A stretch of 64,000 bases of DNA, taken from Eublepharis macularius. Lineage: Eukaryota; Chordata; Lepidosauria; Squamata; Eublepharidae. The notes under the pieces are model-generated. The model was not told the origin of the DNA. It did not search any database and saw only the letters and a list, made by a program, of their open reading frames with translations. How positions within the stretch are numbered: position 1 is the stretch's first letter; the number at the start of each line of letters is the position of its first letter. Where the stretch lies: positions 92,721,001 through 92,785,000 of the forward strand of contig NC_072800.1 of NCBI RefSeq assembly GCF_028583425.1. Reading direction: 5' to 3'. A program made the position numbers and the translations under genes. Below are positions 24,094-36,028 of this stretch, one piece after another.

Positions 24094-24405
24094 CACGGCT
24101 TTTTTTCAGCTGGAACACGGTGGAATGGAGTTCCAGCACCTCTTGAAAATGGTCACATGGCTGGTGGCCCCGCCCCCTGATCTCCAGACAGAGGGGAGTT
24201 TAGATCAGCGCGGAGGGCAATCTAAACTCCCCTCTGTCTGGAGATCAGGGGGTGGGACCACTGGCCATGTGACCGTTTTCACCGAGGGCAATTTAAACTT
24301 TAAAGAACTCCCCCCTTGTTCCAGCTGACCCAAAGTGATGTCATTGTGCAGTCCTGAGTTCCACCACTGAGTTCCACCACTTCTTTTCCCAGAAAAAAAG
24401 CCCTG
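24094..24405. mobile_element. hAT MITE, CAGGGCTTTTTTTC family
   Basis: Right end gaaaaaaagccctg, left end one or two changes. TSD ggcaaggg/ggcagggg. A long internal palindrome contains cccctctgtctggagatcag. Confidence 0.75.
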
Positions 24406-24944
24406 GGCAGGGGGTTAGACTAGATGATTAGCAAGGCCCTTTCCGACTCTATGATTCTATGATCTAAGCTTCACCTACCCATTTCCGCTCACTAAACCTT
24501 TATGAAATTTTCTCCTGTCCAATTGGCAACCTGAATGGCAACCCAGATGTTTATCTGCTGACTTCTATCTTGGTCCCCGTCCGAGGAAAGCATTGAGCAA
24601 AATAAACTTCAGCTGAAAGAGCCTAGAGTGGGAATGCCTCTCGCTCCGTTGGCAGTTGATTGCCCGCCCGCCCCTAACCCTCCCAGCTTCAAGGGCTTCG
24701 CTGTGAACAGCTGCAGCTCTGGTATCATGGCTGACTTCCATGCAGCACATCCCATCCTGGACTTTGTCATTTCTTGGGGAACAGGTGTGAGAAAAGACAA
24801 TTCTGTCTGGGCTAGGTGAACTGGCTGTCTGGCTCACTATAAAACAGTTTCGGCTGTAGGCAAGGGGGGCATAGGTCAGTGGCAGAGAACATGGCTTTTT
24901 ACAACTTTTAAGTTAAGATTAACCAAAACAACGTCCATCTATGT

Positions 24945-25376
24945 ATCCATACTATGTATGGATGTGAAAGTTGGAGAGTAAAGAAAGCTGCCAGGAAGAA
25001 AATTGATTCATTTGAAATGTGGTGCTGGAGGAGAGTTTTGTGGATACCATGGACGGCCAAAAAGACAAATAAGTGGATTCTAGATCAAATCAAGCCTGAA
25101 TTCTCCCTAGAAGCTAAAATGACAAAACTGAGGCTATCGGACTTTGGTCACATCATGTGAAGACAAGATTCTCTGGAAATGTCAATAATACTGGGAAAAG
25201 TGGAAGGCAGAAGGAGAAGAGGAAGCCCTAAAACGAGATGGCTGGACTCACTAAAAGAAGCCACATCCTCCAGTTTGCAGGATCCGAGCAAGTTTGTTAA
25301 CAATAGGACACTTTGGGAGTCTTTCATTCATAGGGTCACCACTGGTTGGAGGTGACTTGACAGCACATAAAACACA
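24945..25376 (+). mobile_element. BovB/RTE LINE 3' fragment
   Basis: MYGCESWRVKKAARKKIDSF, EMWCWRRVLWIPWTAKKTN and later FIHRVTTGWR, the hallmark C-terminal RT block of BovB. Interrupted by stops. Confidence 0.8.
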
Positions 25377-25844
25377 CAGAACCAAAATAACACAGGGCAG
25401 GATGTGAGCTTTAGATTTCTCCAGAACTTTTCAGCAGGCTGGGCATAATGACAAACTCAGCAGGCAGCCTGAAATTTTGCACCCTCATTTGTGTCGTGTT
25501 GGTTGGTCCTAATAAAAAGTATTAAAAGAGTTCTGTTTGTGTCAGCAGCATCTGTTTGTATTATGGTTTCTTAGTGACACCTAGTGGCCAGTCTTAAAAG
25601 TCATAGAGTGCAAGATTCGGGCCCAATAAATAGCACCTTGAAGAACAACTAGATCTCCAAGGTACGAACTTTCAAGAATCAAAACTCCCTTTGACACATC
25701 TGAAGTATCTTGAAAGCTCATATCCTGGAAATCTACTTGGTCTTTAAGGTGCTACTGGACCTGCTACAGACCAACGTGGCTACCCACCTGAAGCTAACTC
25801 TTAAAGTGATGCTTTATAATCTTCCCTCAAATAAAAATAATAAC

Positions 25845-26295
25845 AACAACAACATTCAATTGATATACCACCCTTCAGGACAACTTAATGCCCACTCAGG
25901 GTGGTTTACAAAGTATGTCATTATTATCTGCACAACAAAACACCCTGTGAGGTGGGTGGGGCTGAGAGAGCTCTGAGAGAGCTGTGACTAACTCAAGGTC
26001 ACCCAGCTGGCTTCAGGTGGAGGAGTGGGGAATCAAACACAGTTCTCCAGATTAGAGTCCTGCCACTCTTAACCACTACACCAAACTGGGTCTCAAAGTG
26101 TGTTATTATTATCCTCACGACAATCACCCTGTGAGGTGGGTGGGACTGAGAGAGCTCTGAAAGAACTGTGACTGACCCAAAATGTGACTGACCCAAACTG
26201 ACTGACCCAAGCGGGCTTCAAGTGGAGGAGTGGGGAATCAAACCCGGCTCTCCAGATTAAAGTCCCGCGCTCTTAACCACTACACTAAACTGGCT
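25845..26295 (-). repeat. (AAT)n SINE, partially duplicated
   Basis: Two overlapping copies of the SINE body in the same orientation. Lies just downstream of pepD exon 2. Confidence 0.65.
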
Positions 26296-26525
26296 CTGTC
26301 CTGTTCTGCAACACACACACAAAATGGACACAAAACCAGGCACGCTCACGACGGGGCTTGTATTCTATCAGACGGGTAACACTTTTCCCCTTGGAAGATC
26401 TATTGGGCTGGTCTTCTCGTCCCCTGCATCGGTTGTTTCTCAGCCACGCCTTCTCCACTTGGAGAATCAGGCACATCTGGTGCCATGGGGGGGTCTTGAG
26501 GGGCCATATGCTGACCCGTTCCTCC

Positions 26526-26633
26526 TCAGCCTTTGAGGCCATTGGGCACACTGGAGCCGAGGATGACGGAGCCCGTGTTCCACATCATCTTTTTCTTCTT
26601 TTTCCCTTTCCCAGACCGCTGCATTCTCAGGCC
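26526..26633 (-). CDS. pepD exon 2 (poly-Lys cationic peptide)
   Basis: The acceptor ttccacctcag precedes a phase-0 frame of 35 codons ending TGA (26526-26528). It holds the R-x-x-R-S processing motif and a G-K-G-K5 run. Confidence 0.55.
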   Translation of the reverse strand, partial: GLRMQRSGKGKKKKKMMWNTGSVILGSSVPNGLKG

Positions 26634-29600
26634 CTGAGGTGGAAATAAATGGAAGAGATGTCATAATTGAGGATATTTCTTAATGCAAATGAAAATGGAA
26701 AACGAAGTGGTAAAAGAATGTATGATTAAATGGTCACAAAACTTAGGTTATAACATTGACTTAGCAGAATGGAGTAAATTGTGGAGAGTGGATATTAAAA
26801 TAACTAAATCAGTCACTTTTAAAGAGAACCCGTACAAGATATTTTATAGATGGTATTTAACACCAGATAGACTAGCCAAAACGTATAAGAACGTGTCTGA
26901 TAGTTGTTGGAAATGTGAAAAGCATACAGGGACATTTTACCACATGTGGTGGACCTGTCAAACTATACACAATTTTGGATAATGGTACATACGTTGGTCC
27001 AGACAGTCTTACAGGTGTCAATACCTTTTAAACCTGAGTTGTTTCTGCTTAATTCTATTCCGGATGAACTTAGCAAAGATCAGAAATATTTTATAATACA
27101 TGTAGTTACGGCAGCTAGAATTCAACTAGCTTATTTTTAGAAGCATCAAACAATTCCTACCCAAGAAGAACTAGTGGGGAAGATTATGGAGAATAAAGAA
27201 ATGGACAAATTGACCTCAATACTGGTCGAATCCACATTACTCATTCTAAGTCGCATGTTCCCCGCATTCCCCACGCAATCCCGAGTGCCGGTCACATTAC
27301 CTCATTAAACAGACGCATTTCATTCGCATTTCTCCCGAATATGTGGTCACAGGTTTTCAACGGGAGTTTCACGGTGGCTGTGAACGGGCCAATGTGCAAT
27401 TTATGCGGTTTTTTTAAAAACCACCCCCCTTCCTGTCTCTCCGGCCGTTCCGAGAATTCCTATTGGCTGATTCAACTTGCAAGTGCTCCGTAGTCTGCAA
27501 AAGACTGTTTTTGACTTCGTAGCATTGGATTTATTGATTATGCTGTTTCTGAATCAAATCTGGTAGTTTGAAAAATCATTTTGGGGTGAAGCCATCCTCA
27601 GAACGGACTTGCAAAACTTCCTTTTTAACTGTTTTTTATTTTTTTTATTTTATAGTACTGTAATATCGAAATTATGAAATATTGAAATAATGACACTCCA
27701 AGGAAGTGAAACGTCAGTAAAATTCAGGCACTGAACTGTCCTGCATAGGAAATGCCCACGAAAGCTTCCCACATGCTTCCAAATTTCCAAAAAAGAAACG
27801 GGAGAGAGCCATCAGTGCTGTCAGTGGGGGAAAGAGAGGCATCATTATCTTCAATGGTGTTTCTTTATAAGGCAAGATCGAAATAACGGAAAAGTGCGCT
27901 CAAAAAAATAAAAAATAAATGGTCGGGAAAAAAAGGTCCCGCCCAAAAAAGCGGTTTTCGAGCGGCCGTGTGACTGGAGGGACATGCGAGAAAGACGGAT
28001 TGGAAGCAGGAATGTGAACGAAGAGGAAAAAATCACGGATTGGAGGCAAACGGAAGATATCCGATAAACATGCGGGTAATGGGTGGATGTGGATTCGACC
28101 ACTGAAAGGGCAAATGGAAGAGGATTTAGCTGGGCCTTGGACTTTATGACTGGCTAAGAAATAAGCATAAAGACATGAATATGTTAATGATATAAAAGCT
28201 TTGTTATAATCTTTTTAAATCATCACAGATTACCGATACGTAATATCAAATGATATGAGGAGTAAGGTTGCAAGCAGATTAAGTAGCGTTTCTGCTGAAC
28301 TCCCTCTTTACCCCCCTTCTTTCCTACCCGTCCCTGTTAGGATCCTCTTTAAACCTAATAAAATATATATGAAAAAAAATTAGAATATTTCTTATTCAAG
28401 CACTCCGCTCAGAGAAAGTTCACCTTACTTGAGTTAGTGCATGTTTTTTCTGTTTTGCACCAAGATTGTGTGTAGTCAGCAGTGTAATGACAGTGCCAAG
28501 CAATCACTCATGTGGACCATGTCTGTAAAATTTAGCATCCTCTAAATCTTGGATGTTCATGAAAAGCCAAGTTTCTAGTCCTTCATGCTATGAAAAGGGG
28601 CCGCATTCTTTTAAGTATTGATAACACCCTCATGAGGCATGTCAGTAATCTCATCGCCACATTGTGGGAGTCAGGATTGAGAGGGCGCAGCTCGCTTAAG
28701 ACAGCCAAGCAAGTTCATAGCCAAACTGAGATTCGAACTCAGGTCTTCCCAGATTGCAGCGGTCTTTTAGCCGTGATGCTACACCTCTGTCCTAATTCTG
28801 CATGGCCACAACTGAATCCTTTCCTGCTGTGATAATACTAATAGAAATGAAATGTTGTTATTGTATGTTGCATAAGTAAGAGCCCCGTGGCGCAGAGTGG
28901 TAGGCTGCAGTACTGCAGTCCAAGAGTTCGATCCTGGCAGACGCTGGGTTCAGGTAGCTGGGTCAAGGTTGACTCAGCCTTCCATCCTTCCGAGGTCGGT
29001 AAAATGAGTACCCAGTTTCCTGGGGGTAAAGTGTAGATGACTGGGGAAGGCAATGGCAAACCACCCCATAACAAAAGTCTGCCAAGAAAACGTGATGCGA
29101 CGTCCCCCTATGGGTCACGACTCGGTGCTTGCACAGGGGACTACCTTTACCTTTTATGTTGCATAAGCAAAAAAGAGCTCCTCACCCCTTGGAATTTACA
29201 GTTAAGAAATCTAAACATTGGCAGGGAGAAAGAGGGAGAAGCAAGGACAACAGAATATGTCCATGGTGGTTAGAGTATCAGGCTAGGATCTGAGAGGCCT
29301 GAGTTTGAATCCCCACTCTAGCTTGCTGGAAACCTGCCTTACAGGTTTGTTGTGGGGATAAAACAGAGGCAGAGAAAATCACGTATGGTGTTCTGAGCTT
29401 CTTGAAGGAAGGCTAGAATAAAGAATGGGCATACAGGTGTGCAAAAGCAGTGGCAGGTAGACTGAAATATTTAGAGGGGTGAAGACTAAGAGAGCACAAT
29501 GGCTAAGGAAATATTCCAGATGCAGGTTTGGATCCTAGTCCAAGGTTCCTGGTTCAAATCTCACCTCTGCCACAAGCTTACTTGGTGACCTTTAGCAAGC

Positions 29601-30421
29601 TGTTCTCAGCCTCATCCCCCATCTACCATATTTATTTATTTATTTATTTATTTTGACTTATGCCCCACCCTCCCCATGAACAGGCACAGGGTGGCTTATA
29701 ACAGAAAATGGACAATTAAAACATCATAAAAACATAAACTCAGTTTGACAGCTAAAATTCAGATGATGGCATTGATCTACCTTGCAGGGGTGTTGTAAGC
29801 ATGAAATACCTGCACACGCTATAAGGCAAACATTTAAACCAAACATTTTGTCAGTTTTTAGTCTGGATTTGGAGAAAGAGAGGGGAAGGTCCAGGGACAG
29901 GACTCCAGGTGTATGTTTGAGACTTATTTATTTTTTATGCTGCATTTCCAGAATCCTGGATGGTACCATTACAGAAGTCGTGTGCGGAAAGTGATAGATT
30001 GAGAAATGAGGGCAGGAAGACTGGGTGGCACGCTGAAAGATCAAAGTCCGGGGCAGGTGGTCAATTCAGCATTGCACCCACTGTCTTTGGCAGGCTGGCA
30101 GCTCACCGTTCCATGCATCTGCACGGGAGCCTACGTGCCCATACCCTCCTGCCAAAAATGGAGGGTATGGGTCTCAAGTAAGGAACAACCGTGCAAGAAT
30201 TTAAGTCAGACTTTGTGGTCCACTGTGGGAGGCAGGAGAAAGAACGAAGCACCTTGACTTACCCCAGAGTGTGGCTGGCCAGTATCCCCTGGCACCATCT
30301 CTCCATCCTGTCCTCTCGCCACCTCTGGGTCTCCTTTTGCCAGCCACGCCGGCACGCTGGGCTTTGCAACTACGGCCACAGCCAGGACCCCCATACACAG
30401 GAGACAAAGCAAGTGCCGCAT
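26526..30421 (-). CDS. pepD: secreted cationic prepropeptide, two exons
   Basis: Exon 1 (30421-30263, 53 codons) starts with MRHLLCLLCMGVLAVAVVA, a good signal peptide with a likely cut after AVVA. A net-acidic propiece rich in Gly/Asp/Glu/Pro follows, up to a strong donor (GGG/gtaagt). The intron is 3.63 kb. Exon 2 (26633-26526, 35 codons plus stop) follows a cctcag acceptor in the same phase 0. It begins GLRMQRSGKGKKKKKMMW, with no acidic residue and about +9 charge. R-M-Q-R/S is a minimal furin-type site that would release a peptide of about 29 residues without cysteine. The architecture and the G-x-R-x-x-R-S start match pepA and pepC. The intron hosts an L1 fragment, an 877-bp TIR element and a Sauria SINE. 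I know no named family; an antimicrobial-type role is inferred. No poly(A) signal is visible just downstream. Confidence 0.6.
26680..28385 (+). mobile_element. L1 ORF2 3' fragment, split by a DNA element
   Basis: Encodes KENPYKIFYRWYLTPDRLAK and CWKCEKHTGTFYHMWWTC, the C-terminal part of squamate L1 ORF2. Continues after 28101 to an A-rich end. Lies in the pepD intron. Confidence 0.75.
27224..28100. mobile_element. 877-bp TIR DNA transposon inside the L1, 3-bp TSD
   Basis: Terminal inverted repeat GGTCGAATCCACAT with a TSD ACT at 27221-27223 and 28101-28103. No transposase frame, so it is non-autonomous. A 3-bp TSD suggests PIF/Harbinger, but the ends are not diagnostic. Confidence 0.6.
28877..29154 (+). 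repeat. Sauria SINE with exact 13-bp TSD
   Basis: Head agagccccgtggcgcagagt, body gtgtagatgactggggaagg, BovB-like tail tacctttacctttt. The duplication tatgttgcataag lies at 28864-28876 and 29155-29167. Confidence 0.85.
29259..29420 (+). repeat. tRNA-SINE remnant
   Basis: ggtggttagagtatcaggct and gagtttgaatccccactct are tRNA-like A and B boxes. Lies in the pepD intron. Confidence 0.5.
30263..30421 (-). CDS. pepD exon 1 (signal peptide and propiece)
   Basis: ATG at 30421-30419. Hydrophobic core LLCLLCMGVLAVAVVA, then a Gly/Pro/Asp/Glu propiece. The donor is gtaagt, phase 0. Confidence 0.62.
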
Positions 30422-31755
30422 CCTGCTCCCACTTGGCGGCGATTGCCAAATGGCTTTCAGGGCAGGGAGGCAGCAGCATCCCCGTCCCTGCGAACACAGA
30501 GGGAACTGGAGCAGCCGATCGGATTGCAGGAGTTTCTTGGAAGGCTTCACAAGGGAGGTTTTGTCCTGCCTCCCCTCTTACTCAACTCCTACGACAAGGG
30601 CCATTGTGGAAGATGGAGAGGCCTCTTGGAGGGGGCACCTTGGCAGCAATTTGGCAAGAGGATCAGGTCACCTCAAACAATGTGGAAAGCGGGGCAGGGG
30701 GGCAGGGGGAGCCATTGGTGGGCTCGCAAGAACTGGTCTGCACACTGGGGGAATGGGGAGGGGGGCAGTTGCCAAGAAATACAAAACAGGAAGATGAGAT
30801 CAGCTTCCACGGTCCGAAAAGAAGGTGCAGACTCTTGAATTGAGGAATTCAGGGAAAGTAGAGCTGATGGAAACATCGAGTTGCCTCCCACCACAGCATT
30901 CAGCTAGCCGCAGTGCCTTTCTCCGTCCTGTGCAACGCCTTTCTCTCTCCACCCTGCGCCTGCTGGAAATGTGGAGAGGGCGGAATATAAATCGAAAATA
31001 AATACATAAATAAATAAAAAGAGCCTTCCTTCTTCCTACCACCAGACCTGTTGTGTCATATATAATACATAACAATGGACCACGGTGTGGTATTACCAAC
31101 AACACAACAGAGCCACTGTGTGGTAATAATATGTAATTACACAAGCGACACCAATGTCCTTTTAAATTAAACGTTATGATGTGGTGTCAACCACAGTTCA
31201 ACAAACTAAATTACAGTATATTCACAATAGTCAAATACAAACAACGTCACAAACAGATGACAAATACAACGGGATTCCGGTATTTATCCCCTTTTCAGGA
31301 ATCCAGTTCCTTTATGTTCTATGGCCATATACAATAAATTCCGTCTTCTCTCTCTCTACTTCTTCAGCCTCAGCCATCTTCTGCTCCACAGGTTGTGGAA
31401 GGGTTGTTAATTTATATGTTAAGTTATATGCAGTTATAGATTAAAGATTCAAATGTAGTAATTATATGAAGGCAATATTGTAGTTTCTTACTAGCAATCG
31501 CAGTTAAGTGATGAGCAGTGTGGAAAATGCGGATAAGCAGAGTGCTGTTTCAAGCAGAATGTACGATACTTTTGTCTCTTGTTTTCCCCCTTTCCCCTAC
31601 CCCTAATGGGAAAACCAATACAAAATATTTTTTTTAAAAAAATAGATATTAAGTATGTATCATGTATTGCACTCTACACATGCTCTATATAATAGTCCTT
31701 ATTTTTAAAAAACGTTTTTATAATAGTTGTTATAATGTGTTTTATTATGTATTTT
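30422..31755. other. pepD 5' flank
   Basis: GC-rich near the gene, AT-rich beyond 30960. Open frames of up to 215 codons overlap each other on both strands and look like composition effects. No promoter element is clear. Confidence 0.35.
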
Positions 31756-31758
31756 AAT

Positions 31759-32215
31759 AGATCCAGAGGAGTTAGCCGTATTAGTTTGTAGTAGCAAAAT
31801 AGTAAAGAGTCCAGTAGCACCTTTAAGATTGACCAAATTTATTGTAGCATAAAGAGAGCCCCGTGGCGCAGTGTGGTAAGCGGCAGTACTGCAGCCCAAG
31901 CTCTGCTCATGACCCAAGTTGGATCCTGGTAGAAGCTGGGTTCAAATAGCCAGCTCAAGGTTGACTCAGCCTTCCATCCTTCTGAGGTCCGTAAAATGAG
32001 TCCCCAGTTTCCTGGGGGTAAAGTGTAGATGACTGGGGAAGGCAATGGCAAACCGCCCCGTAACGAAAAGTCTGCCAAGAAAACGTTGTGATGCAATGTC
32101 CCCCCATGGGTCAACAATGACTCGGTGCTTGCACAGGGGACTACCTTGACCTTTTTTTAAATTGTAGCATAAGCTTTCAAGAGCCACAGCTCTCTTCATC
32201 AAATGCATCATGCAT
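31759..32215 (-). repeat. Dispersed hammerhead-like repeat split by a Sauria SINE
   Basis: The tail part is at 31759-31852 and the core part at 32161-32215. The 12-bp attgtagcataa is duplicated at the breakpoints (31841-31852, 32161-32172). Confidence 0.6.
31853..32160 (+). repeat. Sauria SINE inserted in the dispersed hammerhead-like repeat
   Basis: Full-length copy flanked by a 12-bp duplication of the host repeat. Confidence 0.8.
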
Positions 32216-32664
32216 CTGACGAAGAGAGCTGAGGCTCTTGAAAGCTTATGTATTTTACTGTAATGATATCTGTATGCATGTTTTGTTATGAAAGGTTTGT
32301 GTTGTGAAGGTCTATGGCCATATACAATAATTTCTCTCTCTACCCCTTCAGCCTCAGCCGTCTTCTGCTAAGTCAAGACATGGTGTATCTGGCTGAGCAC
32401 CTCATAGGAGGTATCTCCAGGGGTGCTCTCTGGTGCCATTGCAGGGTGGTGTGGGAATTCCTTTTCTTGCAACGTCTGGGAGCACTTCCAGAAGACAGAG
32501 GACCCCTGCTATGCACGGAGCCACTACTGTAGGGCACAGGTCAGTTAATCATCTCTCCACGACCAGCCTGAGGAACCCCATGAAGAAGCTTAATCATAAA
32601 CCCACAGGTTATGGAATGGTTGTTAATTTATATGTTAAGTCTTATGTAGTTATAGGTCTCTAGA

Positions 32665-32960
32665 GCACCGTGGCACAGAGTGGTAAGCTGCAGTACTGCG
32701 GTCCAAGCTCTGCTCACGACCTGAGTTCGATCCCGGCAGAAGCCGGGTTCAGGTAGCCGGCTCAAGGTTGACTCAGCCTTCCATCCTTCCGAGGCCGGTA
32801 AAATGAGTAGCCAGTTTCCTGGGGGTAAAGTGTAGATGACTGAGGAGGGCAATGGCAAACCACCCCGTAACAAAAAGTCTGCCAAGAAAACATTGTGGTG
32901 TGACGTGCCCCCATGGGTCGGTAATGACTCGGCGCTTGCACAGGGGACTACCTTTACCTT
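32665..32960 (+). repeat. Sauria SINE with 12-bp TSD
   Basis: Duplication taggtctctaga at 32653-32664 and 32961-32972. The tail ends ctacctttacctt. Confidence 0.85.
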
Positions 32961-33825
32961 TAGGTCTCTAGATATTAAATTTGCATTATGTATTGCACTC
33001 TACACATGCTCTTTTTTAAAATGTTTTTTATAATGGTTGTTATAATGTGTTTTCTTATTTTTGGAGTGCTTGATTAATTGCCTTTCTCACGTTGTTTTAC
33101 TGACAGATCCTCCTGAAGAATCTGAGGCAAAATGTGTTGATGTTATTCAATAAAAGAATTCTCTCTTTGCACCATTTGCTGTTTTGTCTTTGTTTTGATT
33201 TGGGGCGCCGTATCCCTTCATTTCCATTGATGTCTGGTAAATACACCAGAGAAGGCTGGACGGCGGTGAACTCTGCCTGTATCCCATGCTGGCTTCCCCA
33301 TGTTTGTAACGTTGGTTTTTCTAGGTTTTCCGGTCTCCAGATGGGGCCTGAAGATCACCCAGAATTGCAGCTGATCCCTAGATTACAGAGATCAGCTCCC
33401 TGGCAGGAAATCGCTGCTGTGCAGGGTGGACTCTAAGGCATCCCATCTCTGTTGGAAGTCCCGCCCCTCCCCAAACTCCACTTTCCCTAGCTCCACCCCC
33501 AAATCTCCAGCAATTTCTCAACCCAGAGTTGGCAACCCCGTTCTCCCAGTCCTAAGCGTAGTTCCCTGGACTGCCCCCATGTAACCATTGTGGACTAGCA
33601 CCCCACACGACACAGCTAGACCGCCAAGTTTGGCAAAAGCTTTACTAAGACAAACAGCAAAATGTGTATGAAAAGGGGGAGAGACGTCCCTGATAGAAAG
33701 GCCCCTCTTTCACTCCCTTCGACCCAAACCGGAGGCACCGGCTTCGCTGCATTTTCATGCTGAGCTGGGCCCAACACCCAAACACCAAAGCGTGCCTCCA
33801 AATCCAATCCGTGCATCCGAAACAT

Positions 33826-33975
33826 CTAGGCGCGCTTGATAGAGACGGTTCTCTTTACAGGCTTGGCGAGGTGAGTTAGGCAGCCAGGCCGGTGTACCAC
33901 TTTCTTTTTTCTATTTTCCCATCTAATCCAGAAACAGACCGGTCTTCTCTTGGCAGAACGCGGCACCCTGACTCC
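33826..33975 (-). CDS. pepA exon 2 (cationic peptide, 2 Cys)
   Basis: The acceptor ctctcttgcag is followed by a phase-0 frame of 49 codons ending TAG (33826-33828). It shares C14, W19, N21, K23-K24 and R29-P-G-C32 with pepB exon 2. Confidence 0.62.
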   Translation of the reverse strand, partial: GVRVPRSAKRRPVCFWIRWENRKKKVVHRPGCLTHLAKPVKRTVSIKRA

Positions 33976-34011
33976 CTGCAAGAGAGAAGAACACAGGAGA
34001 CCGTGAGGAGG

Positions 34012-34229
34012 TAGGGTTGCCAGCTCCAGGTTGCAAGATTCCTGGAGATTTGGGGGTGGAGACTGGGTAGGGCGGGGTTTAGGGAGGGGAGGGACCTCAG
34101 CAGAGCATAATGCCATAGAGTCCACCCTCCAAAGCAGCCATTTTCTCCAGGGGAACTGATCTCTGTCACCTGGAGATGAATTGTAATTCCGGGAGATCTC
34201 CAGCTACTACCTGGAGGCTGGCAATCCTA
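34012..34229. mobile_element. hAT-like MITE (TAGGGTTGCCA) in pepA intron
   Basis: TIR tagggttgccag against ctggcaatccta. TSD tgaggagg/tgaggaag. It starts 37 bp from the pepA exon 2 acceptor. Confidence 0.7.
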
Positions 34230-34405
34230 TGAGGAAGGTCTCTAAGGTAAGTAGGGCCTGGGCATTCGTACTGTGAACATGCACAACCCCACACTAGTTA
34301 CACAAAACACACAAAGGCACAGTATTTCCATTTACAGGAATGCTGACCATCCCGGGGCATTATTTCAGATGGATCAATGTGGTCTGCAGAGGCGGCAGCT
34401 GCAAG

Positions 34406-35013
34406 TAGAGATGGGCATGATCCGCATTACGATCGAAAAAAACCCATGATAATGGCGATCGCGTGATCGGGACCCGGCGGATCATGCTCGGCCATGGGCA
34501 GCGATCCAGCGATCACGGGGGGGGGGGGCCTGGATCGGGGCTGAATCGGGGCGATCATGCAACGGAGCCAGGGGAATACCTGAGCTGTGTTTGCCCTCCT
34601 TCTGTCGCCCTGGAAACCCGAATGGAAGCCCAGCTTGCCTTGATCAGCAGGGCTTCCTTCCAACCACGGAGCAGCAAAGCAGCCACCAGCTGGGAGAAGA
34701 CAGCCAGGGGAGGGAGGGGGAAGGGGGTGTTCTGTAGCCATGGACACTCCAATCTCATCCCTGCAAACCCTGACAGGCAGCTCTGACGGCCAAACACAGA
34801 CGGCCAAACACAAACACAGATGCCGTCGGCATCACCCACCGTTCCTGTATCGCTGGGAACAGCGGGGCGCCCCTCCGCTTTTGCCTCCACGATCCATGAT
34901 CCACGGATCGGGAACGGGAGATGATCGGTGTGGATCGTTTATTGGGGGTCGTTGTCGGCACCGATCCACGATCAGCTGGATCGTTAATTTATTTTGGATC
35001 GTGCCCATCTCTA
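34406..35013. mobile_element. 608-bp non-autonomous hAT with exact 8-bp TSD, in pepA intron
   Basis: Ends tagagatgggca and tgcccatctcta. TSD gctgcaag at 34398-34405 and 35014-35021. Rich in gatcg repeats near both ends. Confidence 0.85.
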
Positions 35014-35479
35014 GCTGCAAGCATTCCGCCTGAAAGTACGCTGTCCTCCCGCCACCCACCATCGGTCCTTGTTGCCTTCCCTCATCCAGATCCACAAGTC
35101 TTTTTCTCCGCACTGGCTCCAGGTGTCTTTGAGCAAGGCATGCTGAACAGGCCCCCTCCCTGAGCCATTCCCCCACCTTGCCTGCCAGGGCAGAGGTCTG
35201 GGCACGTGCCCTGTGATGCCGGCTGCTGATGCCGGGACTTACGCATCCACATGACACTGCCTGATACTGAATTAGAATATCGGTCCATCAAGGTCAGCAT
35301 CATCTACGAAGACTGGCGACTGCTCCCCATGCTGTTTTATAAAGGCTTCCTCGGAACCTTTCCAAAAAGCACAATGGAAGCAGGAATTTACAGGCGGAGA
35401 GGCCAGAAAGGAGGGAGAAACCCAGGCCGATGGAAACAGCAGGGGGACCCTACCGGGGCTGCCCAGGAACATCCGCACG

Positions 35480-36012
35480 CAGGGCCGTATTATTCATAAG
35501 GCTGACTAGGCCAAAGCCTAGGGGCCCCGCAAGGACGAGGGGCCCATCAATTTTTTTTGCTGTGTCACACCCCCACATAAATTACAATTCATTGATTCTT
35601 TTCTATAATCTCTATTAATAAAATAACTAACCGCTTCCTTATTGAAGTGAAACAAATTGTCTCTTATATTAAAGCAACTATCCATAAATTATATTAAAAC
35701 GATTATCCATAAATTATATATATTTTTAATAATTAATTAAAAATGTATTCACTTCAAAATATTACAGTATTGAACAATTATACCCCCAAATGTGCTTCCT
35801 TGAAGAGTTCTACTCACGCAATACAAATATTTTAAAAATTGTGACTGGAATTCTTCAGGCGACCCTCAAAATGGATATAGGGCTACGTATTGTGGTCTAG
35901 TACCTACCGTACCGGGGTTAGGCTGTCAGCTGTTGTGGGGTGATTGAAGTGCCGGAGGGGGCCCGAAACACCTGAAAGCCTAGGGGCCCAGCCAGGGGTT
36001 AATATGGCCCTG
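35480..36012. mobile_element. hAT-like element at the pepA exon 1 donor
   Basis: Ends CAGGGCCGTATTA and TAATATGGCCCTG, AT-rich inside. It stops 16 bp from the pepA exon 1 donor. The TSD is unclear. Confidence 0.6.
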
Positions 36013-36028
36013 TCTGCTCCGCACTCAC

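Larger units (their letters stand above)
22795..24464 (+). mobile_element. CR1 LINE 3' end, broken by three younger insertions
   Basis: RT-tail coding remnant (LVWPHLEYCVQFWRPHFKK and QRRATRVIRGQETMPYEERL, frames damaged), then CR1 3' sequence at 23290-23435, 23931-24093 and 24414-24464, ending atgattctatgat as CR1 does. Inserted in it: a palindromic MITE (23053-23287), another LINE end (23436-23930) and an hAT MITE (24094-24405). Confidence 0.8.

Noticed and set aside
24609..24800. Possible fifth cationic exon 2 on the minus strand (MTKSRMGCAAWKSAM...)
   Set aside because: The frame does not join the nearest acceptor in phase 0, it lacks the R-x-x-R-S start, and no partner exon 1 was found between it and pepD.
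26540..26670. Plus-strand acceptor (tttccctttcccag) followed by AATAAA, looking like a tiny last exon
   Set aside because: No donor or upstream coding exon on the plus strand supports it. It is the reverse of the Lys-rich pepD exon 2, which creates the pyrimidine tract.
30191..30838. 215-codon plus-strand open frame
   Set aside because: It overlaps other long frames on both strands in GC-rich DNA, has no recognisable domain, and is antisense to pepD exon 1.
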